A stretch of DNA of 64,000 nt, taken from NCBI GenBank assembly GCA_958450365.1, contig CAUEEP010000760.1, positions 1,101,962 to 1,165,961 of the forward strand. The letters run 5' to 3'. The position numbers were made by a program, and so were the translations under genes. Positions 54,084 to 62,768 of the stretch are shown one piece after another; the first letter of the stretch is position 1; every line of letters starts with the position of its first letter. The stretch comes from Mesorhabditis belari (Eukaryota; Nematoda; Chromadorea; Rhabditida; Rhabditidae). The notes under the pieces were generated by a model, which saw only the letters and a program-made list of their open reading frames with translations, was not told where the DNA came from and ran no database searches.

Positions 54084-54639
54084 CTTAAGTAGATAATAAA
54101 TGAAAAGTTTCCCAAAAAACCGCACGCTTTTCCCTTTAAACTTCGAAAAACCATGCATAGGCTTTAGAAAAGAAAAGAAGGCTTCAATCAAACATTTTTC
54201 ACGATTCAACTCAAAGAATCTTCTGAAATTGCTCTTGTCTTATTCTTCTCTTATCACTTATCTCTTCACTCTTATTTCATCGCTAATAGATCTCAAAAAT
54301 CTATTAAAAAAAAGTTTTCCCAATATAATCTGGCTAAATGGCTCAATCGAGCTCAAAATTTTGATCCAATAAGCTTGAGCTGAGCTGATTTTTGCAAAAA
54401 AAGACTAATTTAAGGTGATTTTATTGAGCGAATCAACGAAAAGAAATTCTAAAAAGGTGCACTTAGTGCTCTAAAAATAGAAATCTTTCAGCTCTTGTCC
54501 AAAGCTGTTAGCTGTTTCATTTTTCAAGCGATAGATTCTTTATTTATGTTTGTTTATGTTTATGTTTTAGCCCCTTCTTGTCCATTCATTCATTTTGGTA
54601 TTCTTTATTTTATTACTTTATTAAGAATTTTCTTTCTTT

Positions 54640-55565
54640 TGTCTTCTTATATACCCCTTAGCCCCGCCCCTTTTTCTTCTTATATGACTTCTTATATACC
54701 CCTTAACTCCGCCCCTTCTTCCTCTTATATGTCTTCTTATATACCCCCTAACTCCACCCCTTTTTCTTCTTATATGTCTTCTTATATACCCCTTAACTCC
54801 GCCCCTTCTTCTTATGTGTCTTCTTATATACCACTTAACTCCGCCCCTTTATCATCTTATATGTCTTCTTATATACCCCTTAACTCCGCCCCTTTATCTT
54901 CTTATATGTCTTCTTATATACCCCTTAGCCACGGCCCTTCTTCCTCTTATATGTCTTCTTATATACCCCTTAGCTCCGGCCCTTCTTCCTCTTATATGTC
55001 TTCTTATATACCCCTTAACTCCGCCCCTTTATCTTCTTATATGTCTTCTTATATACCCCTTAGCCCCGGCCCTTCTTCCTCTTATATGTCTTCTTATATA
55101 CCCTTTAGCCCCGCCCCTTTTTCCTCTTATATGTCTTCTTATATACCCCTTAGCCCCGCCCCTTTTTCTCCTTATATGTCTTCTTATATACCCCTAACTC
55201 CGCCCCTTTTTCTTCTCATGTCTTCTTATATACTCCTCAACTCCGCCCCTTTTTCTTCTTATATGTCTTCTTATATACCTCTTAACTCCGCCCCTTCTTC
55301 CTCTTATATGTCTTCTTATATACGCCTTAACTCCGCTCCTTTTTCAGTCCGTTTCCCGTTGGCAATCTCCGCATTTTTCTCGTATAATTGCCGATTTTGT
55401 TTGAAAAGCGTTGAATTTGCTTTTATTTAACTTGAAATCGAATTCTCTATCGAATGAAAGCAAATTCAAAGTTTTACAAAAAAATCCGGTTAAGGTACGA
55501 GTAAAATTCGTAGATTGCCAACGGCAAATCGACCGAAAAGGGGCGGAGTTAGAGGGGTATATAAG
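54640..55565. repeat. second array of the GC-box/TATA-like cassette, opposite orientation
   Basis: About 16 units of 42 bp of CTTCTTATATACCCCTTAAC then TCCGCCCC, followed by the palindromic element body (55345-55560: gtttcccgttggcaatct ... agattgccaacggcaaat) and one right end. On the minus strand each unit reads GGGGCGGAGTTAAGGGGTAT then ATAAGAAG. This is the same element family as 22326-23275, but here the other end was amplified. The array is open for 311 codons (54495-55430), which I regard as an artefact of the 42-bp unit. Confidence 0.92.
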
Positions 55566-55569
55566 AAGA

Positions 55570-56140
55570 CAGATAAGAAGAAAATGGCTGCCCCTAACTC
55601 AACTCCTTGAATCCAAGTTCAAGGCAACTTGACCTTTTTGACCTCAAATCGCAAATGGACTTTCCAAAAATCTTTTAAATTCATAGATTTTAAGAAAAAA
55701 AAATGAGTGAAGAGGGAAAAATCGTTGGTGGAAACAGTGAAATTGAGGAAATCGCTGAAAAAAAAGGAATCGAAGTGACCGTCAATCGCCGAAAAAAAAA
55801 AGAGTAAATCGCCCACCAAAAATTCTCGAGCGCAAAAATCGCAAAAATGAGAAATCCCCTTCAACTCTCACAGGTGTTCCTCTCACACTTTTGACACTTT
55901 TCTCTACCTTTTCTACCTTTTCTTCATCTCCTTTTCCCTATCTTCTTTTCTTGGATTAGTTCAAGAAATTGAGCACTTGTTTATGGTCACTTTCGATTCG
56001 AGATTGACATTTATTGTCTACAAGAGATTTGTAAAACAGCTCTTACTCAATTTTGACAATTTACTGAACCTAGTTTTATCTTTTTTTTGTTTAGAAGTCA
56101 ATTAGAAGTTAGAAGTCAATCAATAGAAGTCAACAGGCAA
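55570..56140. other. no supported gene
   Basis: A short plus frame near 55700 (MSEEGKIVGGNSEIEEIAEK) has a protein-like composition but is broken by A runs. Confidence 0.35.
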
Positions 56141-56149
56141 TCCCTGACA

Positions 56150-56508
56150 GATACAGAAATGAATCTAATTCACTTTTGGAAGTCAGAAATGAATCTAATT
56201 CACTTTTCAAAGTCAGAAATTAATCTAATTCACTTTTGTAAAGTCAGAGAATTAATCTAATTCACTTTTTAAAGTCAGAAATGAATCTAATTCACTTTTT
56301 AAAGTCAGAAATGAATCTAATTCACTTTTTAAAGTCAGAAATCAATCTAATTCACTTTTTAAAGTCAGAAATGAATCTAATTCACTTTTTAAAGTCAGAG
56401 ATTAATCTGATTCACTTTTTGAAGTCAGAAATGAATTTAATTCACTTTTGGAAGTCAGAAATGACTCTAATTCACTTTTTAAAGTCAGAAATTAATCTAA
56501 TTCACAAT
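56150..56508. repeat. 30-bp minisatellite, GAATCTAATTCACTTTTTAA
   Basis: Twelve units of about 30 bp with AAATGAA/AAATTAA variants. Confidence 0.92.
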
Positions 56509-56599
56509 GAGTGCTCTTTCTTTCTTCAAACTTCAAAACTTTCTTTCAACTTTCAATCAAAATAAAACTTTCAATCAAAACAAAACTTTCAATCCTATC

Positions 56600-57340
56600 C
56601 TATCCAACAAAATCCTATCCAACGTCTTTACTTTTATTGTAATAAGTTTTTATACTTTATAAGAAACGAGTATAAAAGCTGTTTATGTTAAGAAAAATAA
56701 AAGTTAGCTTGAAATTTGTAGAGAATGATGTGCTAGGAAGCTAAACTCACACAAAGCCATTTTCACTTTAGTTTGTTAATTACAAGTTATTAGGTACATG
56801 CATAAGAAATGCGTATTTCGACATTTTCATAAATTTCCAACGATAGAAACCTGAAATCGATGAATGTTATAAACTATTTGAAAGTCGTAAATCTCCTCTA
56901 CAAAATAGGCTAAAACGTGTTTCAATTGATCGAAGCATTGAAGAAATTTCGAGGCCGAAATGCGAGTGACCAAAAAAGGAATCGAGTCACTTTAGGGACA
57001 AGTTTAGTGTGGTCAAAATAGAGTTAGCTTCCCTTTTTGAAAACCCCACTTTCTGAACACCAAGATATTTGAGCTCAAAGTTAGATTACTAATGGGAAAG
57101 TTAGATTACTAATAGTGCTCTTTCTTTGCTCTTTTCTTCAAACTTCAAAACTTTCTTTCAACTTTCAATCCTATCCTATCCAACGTCTTTACTTTTATTG
57201 TAATAAGTTTTTATACTTTATAAGAAATGAATATAAAAGCTGTTTATGTTAAGAGAGATAAAAGTTAGCTTGAAATTTATAGAGAATGATGTGTCAGGAA
57301 GCTAAACTCACACAAAGCTATTTCCACTTTGATCCCATTA
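56600..57340 (+). promoter_or_regulatory. duplicated TATA-containing segment upstream of the PY-motif gene
   Basis: A segment of about 150 bp (tccaacgtctttacttttat ... aagctaaactcacacaaagc) occurs at 56616-56760 and again at 57178-57320. Each copy has TATAAAAGCTG. The second copy ends about 70 bp before the first coding exon, so it is a promoter candidate. Confidence 0.4.
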
Positions 57341-57391
57341 TTTACACGTTTAAGCTCAACCATTTCCTCCTATTAGAAAGAAAACTTTAGA

Positions 57392-57553
57392 ATGTTGAAT
57401 CGAGATGATCAACCCGATTTCTCATCAGCGGTTCTTGCTGGTCTCGTCGCTCTATTGGTTCTTTTGGCGGCAGTCGTTTGGATAGCTTTTTGTCTCGCAT
57501 TGCACAGAACAGCCAAAAGAATATCGGAGATTAAACGGCAACGACGAAGACAG
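57392..57553 (+). CDS. PY-motif gene, exon 1 (transmembrane helix)
   Basis: ATG two bases after AACTTTAG. 54 codons, donor CAG|GTAAAA. Hydrophobic helix then Arg/Lys cluster. Confidence 0.8.
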
Positions 57554-60500
57554 GTAAAAGAAAATCTCTAACTTGTTAACGGTTTCTATAAGCCAGGCTA
57601 GAGTTTGATCAGTAAACCGATCCATGACTGGAGTGATTTCAAATGAACCTTTGGCTGTCCAGAAAGTCTTTTCGTTTCTTTTCCTACTTCCGTTTAAATA
57701 CGTACATTTATTCACACATTTATTCAAACTAGATACAAATTACAAATTAGATACAAGATACGAATTAGATACAAATTCTACCAAATTCTATCTACTTTCA
57801 CTTCTAGATCTTTCACTACCAGATTTAACACCGATAAAAGAAACAACAATTTCCTTTAACAACTTTTAAAACCCTTTAAAACCCAAAAGCTAATAAAAAT
57901 CCTCTAAAGCTCTTAAAAACGAACAATTTTGGTAAAAAGATTCAATCGGAAACAAGTAGAGTTGGCAATAAAACGAAACTTTTAGGTATTGATAGCAAAT
58001 GCTATCCACCATGCTCTTGCCGACAATCGTTTTGCTGGGAATCAAGCTGCCATGCCAGCCTATTTAGCTTCTTTGTCACCGACAATGACCCAACAGGTAA
58101 GGCTTAAATGGAGAAAGTTCACTAAGATACCATGAGAACAATGGTTTGAAGATGAACAATGGTTTGAAGATCAACAAAAGATGAACAATGGTTTGAAAAT
58201 GAACAAATGAAGAATCACTTTGAATCTGTAAATAAACAGCTTTGAGCAGTAGTCAAAATCAGAAAGCAAAAGTCAGGAAAATTCTGAACAGAATTCTGAA
58301 CAGAATTCAGAACAGAATTCAGAACAGAATTCTGAACAGAATTCAGAACAGAATTCTGAACAGAATTCAGAACAGAAATTCAGAGCCAAATCTCAAATTT
58401 CAGTTAGCCGCAGATCTGGAGCTCCGAGATCTGCCGAGCTACGAGCAAGCCGTGAGAATGGGATCTTCCCCGGTCTCACCCGTTCCCGAGCCTTCCTCGT
58501 GGGTTTCATTTTAATGCTTTTTTGTTTAATGTTTTCATTCCCCTTAACATTTCCTGCTAACTAAAAATACACAAAAACGATTTATTTCCTCCTTTTCATC
58601 CAATTCTTACAGAAAAAAGAAAGCGTCAGTCGAACGAGTGATCAGGTAGCAAAAAGCACAAAGCACAAATGGTTTGATTGTGATTTTATGTTGCAAACCA
58701 AAGTCCCTTTTCTTTACTCGTTCACTGGTGACTGGTTTCGTTTCATTTTATTTCACTATACACTTGGCTTTTTGTTGACTTTTTGAGGGAGTGGGACAAA
58801 TGCTACCTTTTTTCCGCATCTTGCCCATTAGCGCACCTTTTTTCGCGTTTTAAAAAAGCTCTAAAAGCTAATATTAACCAATTTCTTTTCCAAAAGTTGT
58901 TTTTCTAGGTAATTTTAGGGCGTAGAACCGAAATTTTGGCATATCAGAGCTTGTGGAACCAATTTGAAAGACAAAACGGCTTGGTCAAATTACAGAAAAT
59001 TGTTGATTTTTCTCTTTGTATAACTCCGTCCGTTCGCTTCCAATGGAACCATATTGGAACCGTATTGGATCTAAAAAGAACCGTATTCGAACCGTATTGG
59101 AACCGTATTGGAACCGTATTGGAACCGTATTGGAACCTTATCGGAACCGTATTGGAACCGTATTGGAACCTTATCGGAACCTTATCGGAACCGTATTGGA
59201 ACCGTATTGGAACCCTATTGGAACCTTATTGGAACCTTATCGGAACCGTATTGGAACCCTATTGGAACCGTATTGGAACCTTATTGGAACCGTATTGGAA
59301 CCGTATTGGAACCTTATCGGAACCGTATTGGAACCCTATTGGAACCGTATTGGAACCTTATCGGAACCTTATCGGAACCGTATTGGAACCGTATTGGAAC
59401 CGTATTGGAACCTTATCGGAACCCTATTGGAACCTTATCGGAACCGTATTGGAACCTTATCGGAACCTGGAACCGTATTGGAACCTTATCGGAACCATAT
59501 GGAACCGTATTGGAACCTTATCGGAACCTTATCGGAACCGTATTGGAACCGTATTGGAACCTAATGGGCTAAGTGCGGAAAAAAAGGTGCGCAAATGTCC
59601 GGGTGCGCAAAAAAAAGGTCGCATTTGTCCCACTCCCCTTTTTGAAAGCATTTTTTTGTTTTAAACTTTTAAATAGTCAAAACTTTGGTACTTGTGTATT
59701 ATTGCGGGGGTTGAAAGTAATATATGCTTTATTTGGGGGGAAAATAAAAGCGAATCAGATAATCATGATAATCACTTACATCAATTAGGAAAAACAATTC
59801 ACTGCGAAAGATGGGTTCCTCCTGAACTGACTCAAGGCTAAAAAACAACTCGTGTTATCGTTAGCTCTACTCTACTTAGAAAAGGCAAATCTCATGATTT
59901 TTTGGGATTTTTTTGTGACAAAAACCGACATTTCTTTTTCCTCAACCTAATAGCATCAGATGTCGTGGACTAATGATGACCTTCTTGTTGTCACGGCCGG
60001 CCAATTCATGGCTTCATTGCCGGCCAATTCGAGGATTTCCGCGACGATAGTTTCCGCGAAATACTCCAGCACAGCGGCGAGGCAAACGGGCGCGCTACCA
60101 CCGATGCGTACTCCATATTTCGGTTCCTTATCTCTCTAAATTCGGTTCTTTGCCTCCTTAAATTCGTTTCCTTGTTATACTTAATTCGGTTCCTTATCTC
60201 TCTAAATTCGGTTCCTGATTTCTCTAAATTCGGTTTTTCATTTCTCTAAATTCGATTCTTCATTTCTTGGGCATTCGATGAATTCGTTCGACGGGGAAGA
60301 CGACCCGAACTGTCCATGAATGAATGTCCATGTCCTGCGCTTGCTTCTTTCCCGATCCGCGTCCAGCCATTTCTTCTTGGTTAAAATTGTCGCTTGTCGT
60401 TGGTAATGAAGGGTGAAAGGTAGTAAAAAGCTTAATGGGACTGAAAAACTTGACTTTCCAGAACTTTCCAACTGATCTTTCCAACCAAAGGAACTTGACT

Positions 60501-61119
60501 TCAAATCAATTTTGAAGAAGACGGTTCGATCAAAAACAATTTTTAATGTTGTTAAATAGTATTAAATAGTATTAAATAATATTTTAATATAAAATACATC
60601 CCGACAAACTTTTTCTGACAATTTTTTTATAAGGAAAAACACCAAAAATAGCAGCGTACCGGCGTGACAGCAACTAGTACTCATTCAAGGGCTTATAAAA
60701 TGAGTTTTATATTCCTAAACGGAAAACTTTTAAGACATAAATGTAGCCAAGATTAAGGGCTTTAAGATTTTATATAACACTTAACAAATTAGGGTTGAAC
60801 TTAGCGCTTGGGAGCTACCAAAAAGAAGTCTACCAAAAAGAAAGTCGCCGTAAATCCAGCCTGTACACAAGAACCAAAGCTTTATGCTTAAATAAAGCTA
60901 CAAACAAAGATTCAACGACTATATGTAAAACAAAATCCAAAAGGTTTATCTAAAGATTTTTCTAGAATCGCTCCGTCTCGCCGCGGCTCAGCGACAACGC
61001 CGATTCAACCTCCACCGTACACAGAAGATCCACCAATTCAAGCGAGAATAACCAGACATTCTCGATCAATTCCCACCATTTCGGGAATTGTCGACGAGAC
61101 ACAAGAGTCAAATGTTTAG
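57392..61119 (+). CDS. single-pass membrane protein with LPSY and PPPY motifs, 5 exons
   Basis: Exons 57392-57553, 57986-58096, 58404-58498, 58613-58645 and 60966-61119 join in phase (0, 0, 2, 2) to give 184 residues and a TAG stop. Residues 14-38 form one transmembrane helix (VLAGLVALLVLLAAVVWIAF), followed by a basic stretch KRQRRRQ, so the tail is probably cytosolic. DLPSYEQAV (100-108) and [10 protein letters not shown] (148-157) are PY-type motifs that bind WW domains, typically of Nedd4-family ubiquitin ligases; that role is inferred. CTTTAG right before AATG suggests trans-splicing or an upstream intron. The last-exon frame is supported by conservative changes in its copy at 9168. I do not recognise an orthologue. 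A different exon 3 to 5 phasing would keep another frame open. Confidence 0.75.
57986..58096 (+). CDS. PY-motif gene, exon 2
   Basis: Acceptor AACTTTTAG, donor CAG|GTAAGG; 37 codons (VLIANAIHHALADNRFAG then PAYLASLSPTMTQQ). Confidence 0.8.
58275..58385. repeat. 12-bp CAGAATTCTGAA array
   Basis: Nine units in the intron just before exon 3 of the PY-motif gene, in frame with it (ILNRIQNR repeats). Confidence 0.88.
58404..58498 (+). CDS. PY-motif gene, exon 3 (LPSY motif)
   Basis: Acceptor CAAATTTCAG, donor TC|GTGGGT. Encodes LAADLELRDLPSYEQAV. The frame is open upstream through a 12-bp array, so a longer exon is possible. Confidence 0.75.
58613..58645 (+). CDS. PY-motif gene, exon 4 (33 bp)
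   Basis: Acceptor TTCTTACAG, donor CAG|GTAGCA. In the chosen phase it encodes KKKASVERVI; it also stays open in phase 0. Confidence 0.6.
58786..59640. mobile_element. GGGAGTGGGACAAATG element enlarged by an 11-bp array
   Basis: Ends gggagtgggacaaatgc and its inverse (gcatttgtcccactcccc) match the 46.9-kb MITE family. The interior is mostly the array below. Confidence 0.65.
59043..59565. repeat. 11-bp minisatellite, GGAACCGTATT / GGAACCTTATC
   Basis: About 47 units. Since three units make 33 bp, all three forward frames stay open and give long EPYWNRIGT frames. Not a gene. Confidence 0.93.
59806..59950 (+). pseudogene. mariner 3' scrap next to the histone remnant
   Basis: Frame reads ERWVPPELTQG, stop, then TTRVIVSSTLLRKGKSHDF, the W-x-P-x-E-L linker of mariner transposase, then jumps to the end GTGACAAAAACCGACATTTC..CTCAACCTAA, the same end as the 6.1-kb element. 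The end abuts histone-derived sequence at TA. Confidence 0.75.
59956..60370 (-). pseudogene. histone H2A pseudogene split by a minisatellite
   Basis: Minus strand: ATG at 60370 opens MAGRGSGKKQAQDMD, then RVVFPVERIHRMPKK-stop, the H2A N terminus and alpha-1 start (RxGLQFPVGRIHR in real H2A). After a 140-bp tandem repeat the fold resumes: KYGVRIGGSAPVCLAAVLEY, EILELAGN, and, shifted by a small duplication, AGRDNKKVIISPRHL. The 3' end is cut by a mariner. The core is recognisable, but there are many changes at conserved sites. Confidence 0.85.
60113..60258. repeat. 24-bp repeat, TAAATTCGGTTCCTTATCTC
   Basis: Six units, inserted in the H2A remnant just after the alpha-1 start. Confidence 0.85.
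60966..61119 (+). CDS. PY-motif gene, terminal exon (PPPY motif)
   Basis: Acceptor ATTTTTCTAG. Encodes [20 protein letters not shown] and ends with [12 protein letters not shown]. Copied at 9168-9434. Confidence 0.8.
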
Positions 61120-61226
61120 AGAAAACACTGATCAATTTTCAATTACCGTATTTCATTGGCATCAAATAGAAAAGTGGAATGCTGGTTATTCACTTGTTGA
61201 AACATTATTGCATGTATCATTTGGAG

Positions 61227-61924
61227 TAGAGTGTGTTCCTCGCGAGTAATGCGTTTTTTAAAACGCACATTTGGGAAAAAATTACCGTACTCTTAGCAAA
61301 AATTATCGCAAAAAAATGACGCAAAAATGGGGGTGGGACAAATGCGCACCTTTTTTTGCTGGAAAAGGCCTTAGAAAAGGTCGTAGAGCTTCAAAAATGT
61401 TTTCATAGAAGGGTATCGTATGCGTAGATTCCGAATTTCGACAAATCACACCTCACAGACACGTCAGGTTTGGGCTAAAAGGCAAAAACTGCGGAAAAGC
61501 GTTAAGTTGCGTAGTTTTTGCCTTTTAGCTCAAATTTAACGTGTCAGCGAGGTCTGATTTGCCTTGATTTGTCGAAATTCGGAATCTACGCATACGATTC
61601 CCTAGCATGGAAACATTTTCGAAGCTCTACGACCTTTTCTAAGGCCAAAAAAAAGGTCGCATTTGTCCCACCCCCGCAAAAAAATGACGCAAAAATCACG
61701 AGCCCCGCGTTATATACGACACTTTTTAAAGATACTCAGCCGTTTAACTGATTTGGTGGGAAATTCCGTTCCAATGTAAAAAAAAGATTTTTTTTGAAAA
61801 ACCTGCGCAAAAAATTGCTTTTATGTTTTTTTCACGCAGGCGCACTTTTTCGAAAACGCATTACTCGACAATTACTCATGCAAATTTACTCGAGTAATTA
61901 CTTACTCGCGAGGAACACACTCTA
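61227..61924. mobile_element. hAT-like MITE with 8-bp target duplication
   Basis: Ends TAGAGTGTGTTCCTCGCGAG and its inverse; flanks ATTTGGAG at 61219-61226 and 61925-61932, identical. 698 bp, no transposase. Inserted in the 3' UTR of the PY-motif gene. Contains a second element (next entry). Confidence 0.88.
61329..61675. mobile_element. nested GGGGGTGGGACAAATGCG MITE
   Basis: Ends gggggtgggacaaatgcg / cgcatttgtcccaccccc, internal inverted arms as in 46864-47271. Flanks GCAAAAAT and GCAAAAAA are near-duplicates (7 of 8). Confidence 0.8.
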
Positions 61925-61932
61925 ATTTGGAG

Positions 61933-62660
61933 AATCAAGCAATCTTAAAACTTGGTGAAACAGTTAAATCCGTAATGAAGCTCTGAAGTAATGAAGCTCT
62001 GAAGCTTTTTCCAGCAAACTGGCCCAGCTCTTGAAATGCAAATGTTTCAACACTAATTAATCAGTAAATTCTTCAAATTTTGAAACCTCAAACTGAAACC
62101 TCGTAATGCCTCTAAGCGAAAAGCCGTATTCAAAAAGTCTACTGAAAAACTGAAGGTTTTTCCATGAAACTAGCCCATACTCTTCAAATTAGAGCTCTAT
62201 TTCCCAAATTTCTAGTCATTAATTGTCATTTTTCTGTTGTATCTCTCAAATTTTATCTGTACAAATCATCATTTCCCCGTCCCATCTTGCTCTTTCAGTT
62301 CTGGTCAACACGTGGTACAATATGCCTATATTTGCATTAACACATTCACGACAAAGTCATTTTTTACTTCGGCCGCACTTGGTTTAATTAAACCCAATGA
62401 AATATCCAAAAATAGAGCAGTTTTCTTTAAAAACTACTAACGGATTCGAATTCCTTGACCCCGAAAACCCCTGGAGGAAATTTTCAGCTCAATTTGCCTC
62501 AAAAAAAAGTGCTAAATCCACCACCGGTGGCCGTGTCGCGAATGTGTTAAGGTTTAACTTTTTCATATCATTCATCCCCTCTTTTTTGAAGCTCATTTTT
62601 CCGTGACAAACCGGTGCAATTTGTTTTGTATATAGATTTTTGCAAGATTCTATATAAAGA
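61933..62660. other. no supported gene; gap between convergent genes
   Basis: 3' flank of the PY-motif gene and of the minus gene. A few AATAAA-like signals; no exon recognised. Confidence 0.45.
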
Positions 62661-62661
62661 G

Positions 62662-62667
62662 TTTATT
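62662..62667 (-). promoter_or_regulatory. poly(A) signal for the right-edge minus gene
   Basis: AATAAA on the minus strand, about 63 nt beyond the stop of the preferred terminal exon (62730). Confidence 0.5.
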
Positions 62668-62729
62668 GAAAGACTTGGTTAGAGTTGAAATTACATGGAA
62701 CAATAAAAGAGCAAACGCACAAATCAATT

Positions 62730-62768
62730 TTAGTGAGCAACCGCTCGAAGACGAAGACGTCGTTGCTC
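62730..62768 (-). CDS. right-edge gene, terminal exon
   Basis: Acceptor ATTTCTTTCAG, 12 codons and TAA; intron of 97 bp before it. Poly(A) signal follows. Confidence 0.6.
   Translation of the reverse strand, partial: EQRRLRLRAVAH

Larger units (their letters stand above)
51455..54490. mobile_element. possible 3-kb composite element with about 100-bp inverted ends
   Basis: The sequence at 51461-51565 (gatttctatttttagagcac ... tagtctttttttgcaaaaat) is repeated inverted at 54387-54485. The interior is non-coding: a minisatellite, a mariner MITE and a palindrome. Confidence 0.55.

Noticed and set aside
54495..55430. 311-codon plus frame, longest in the window
   Set aside because: It is the 42-bp cassette array; two other overlapping frames are just as repetitive and there is no unique coding part.
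58936..59664. Three overlapping plus frames of EPYWNRIGT repeats
   Set aside because: 11-bp repeat read in three frames; no start or splice evidence.
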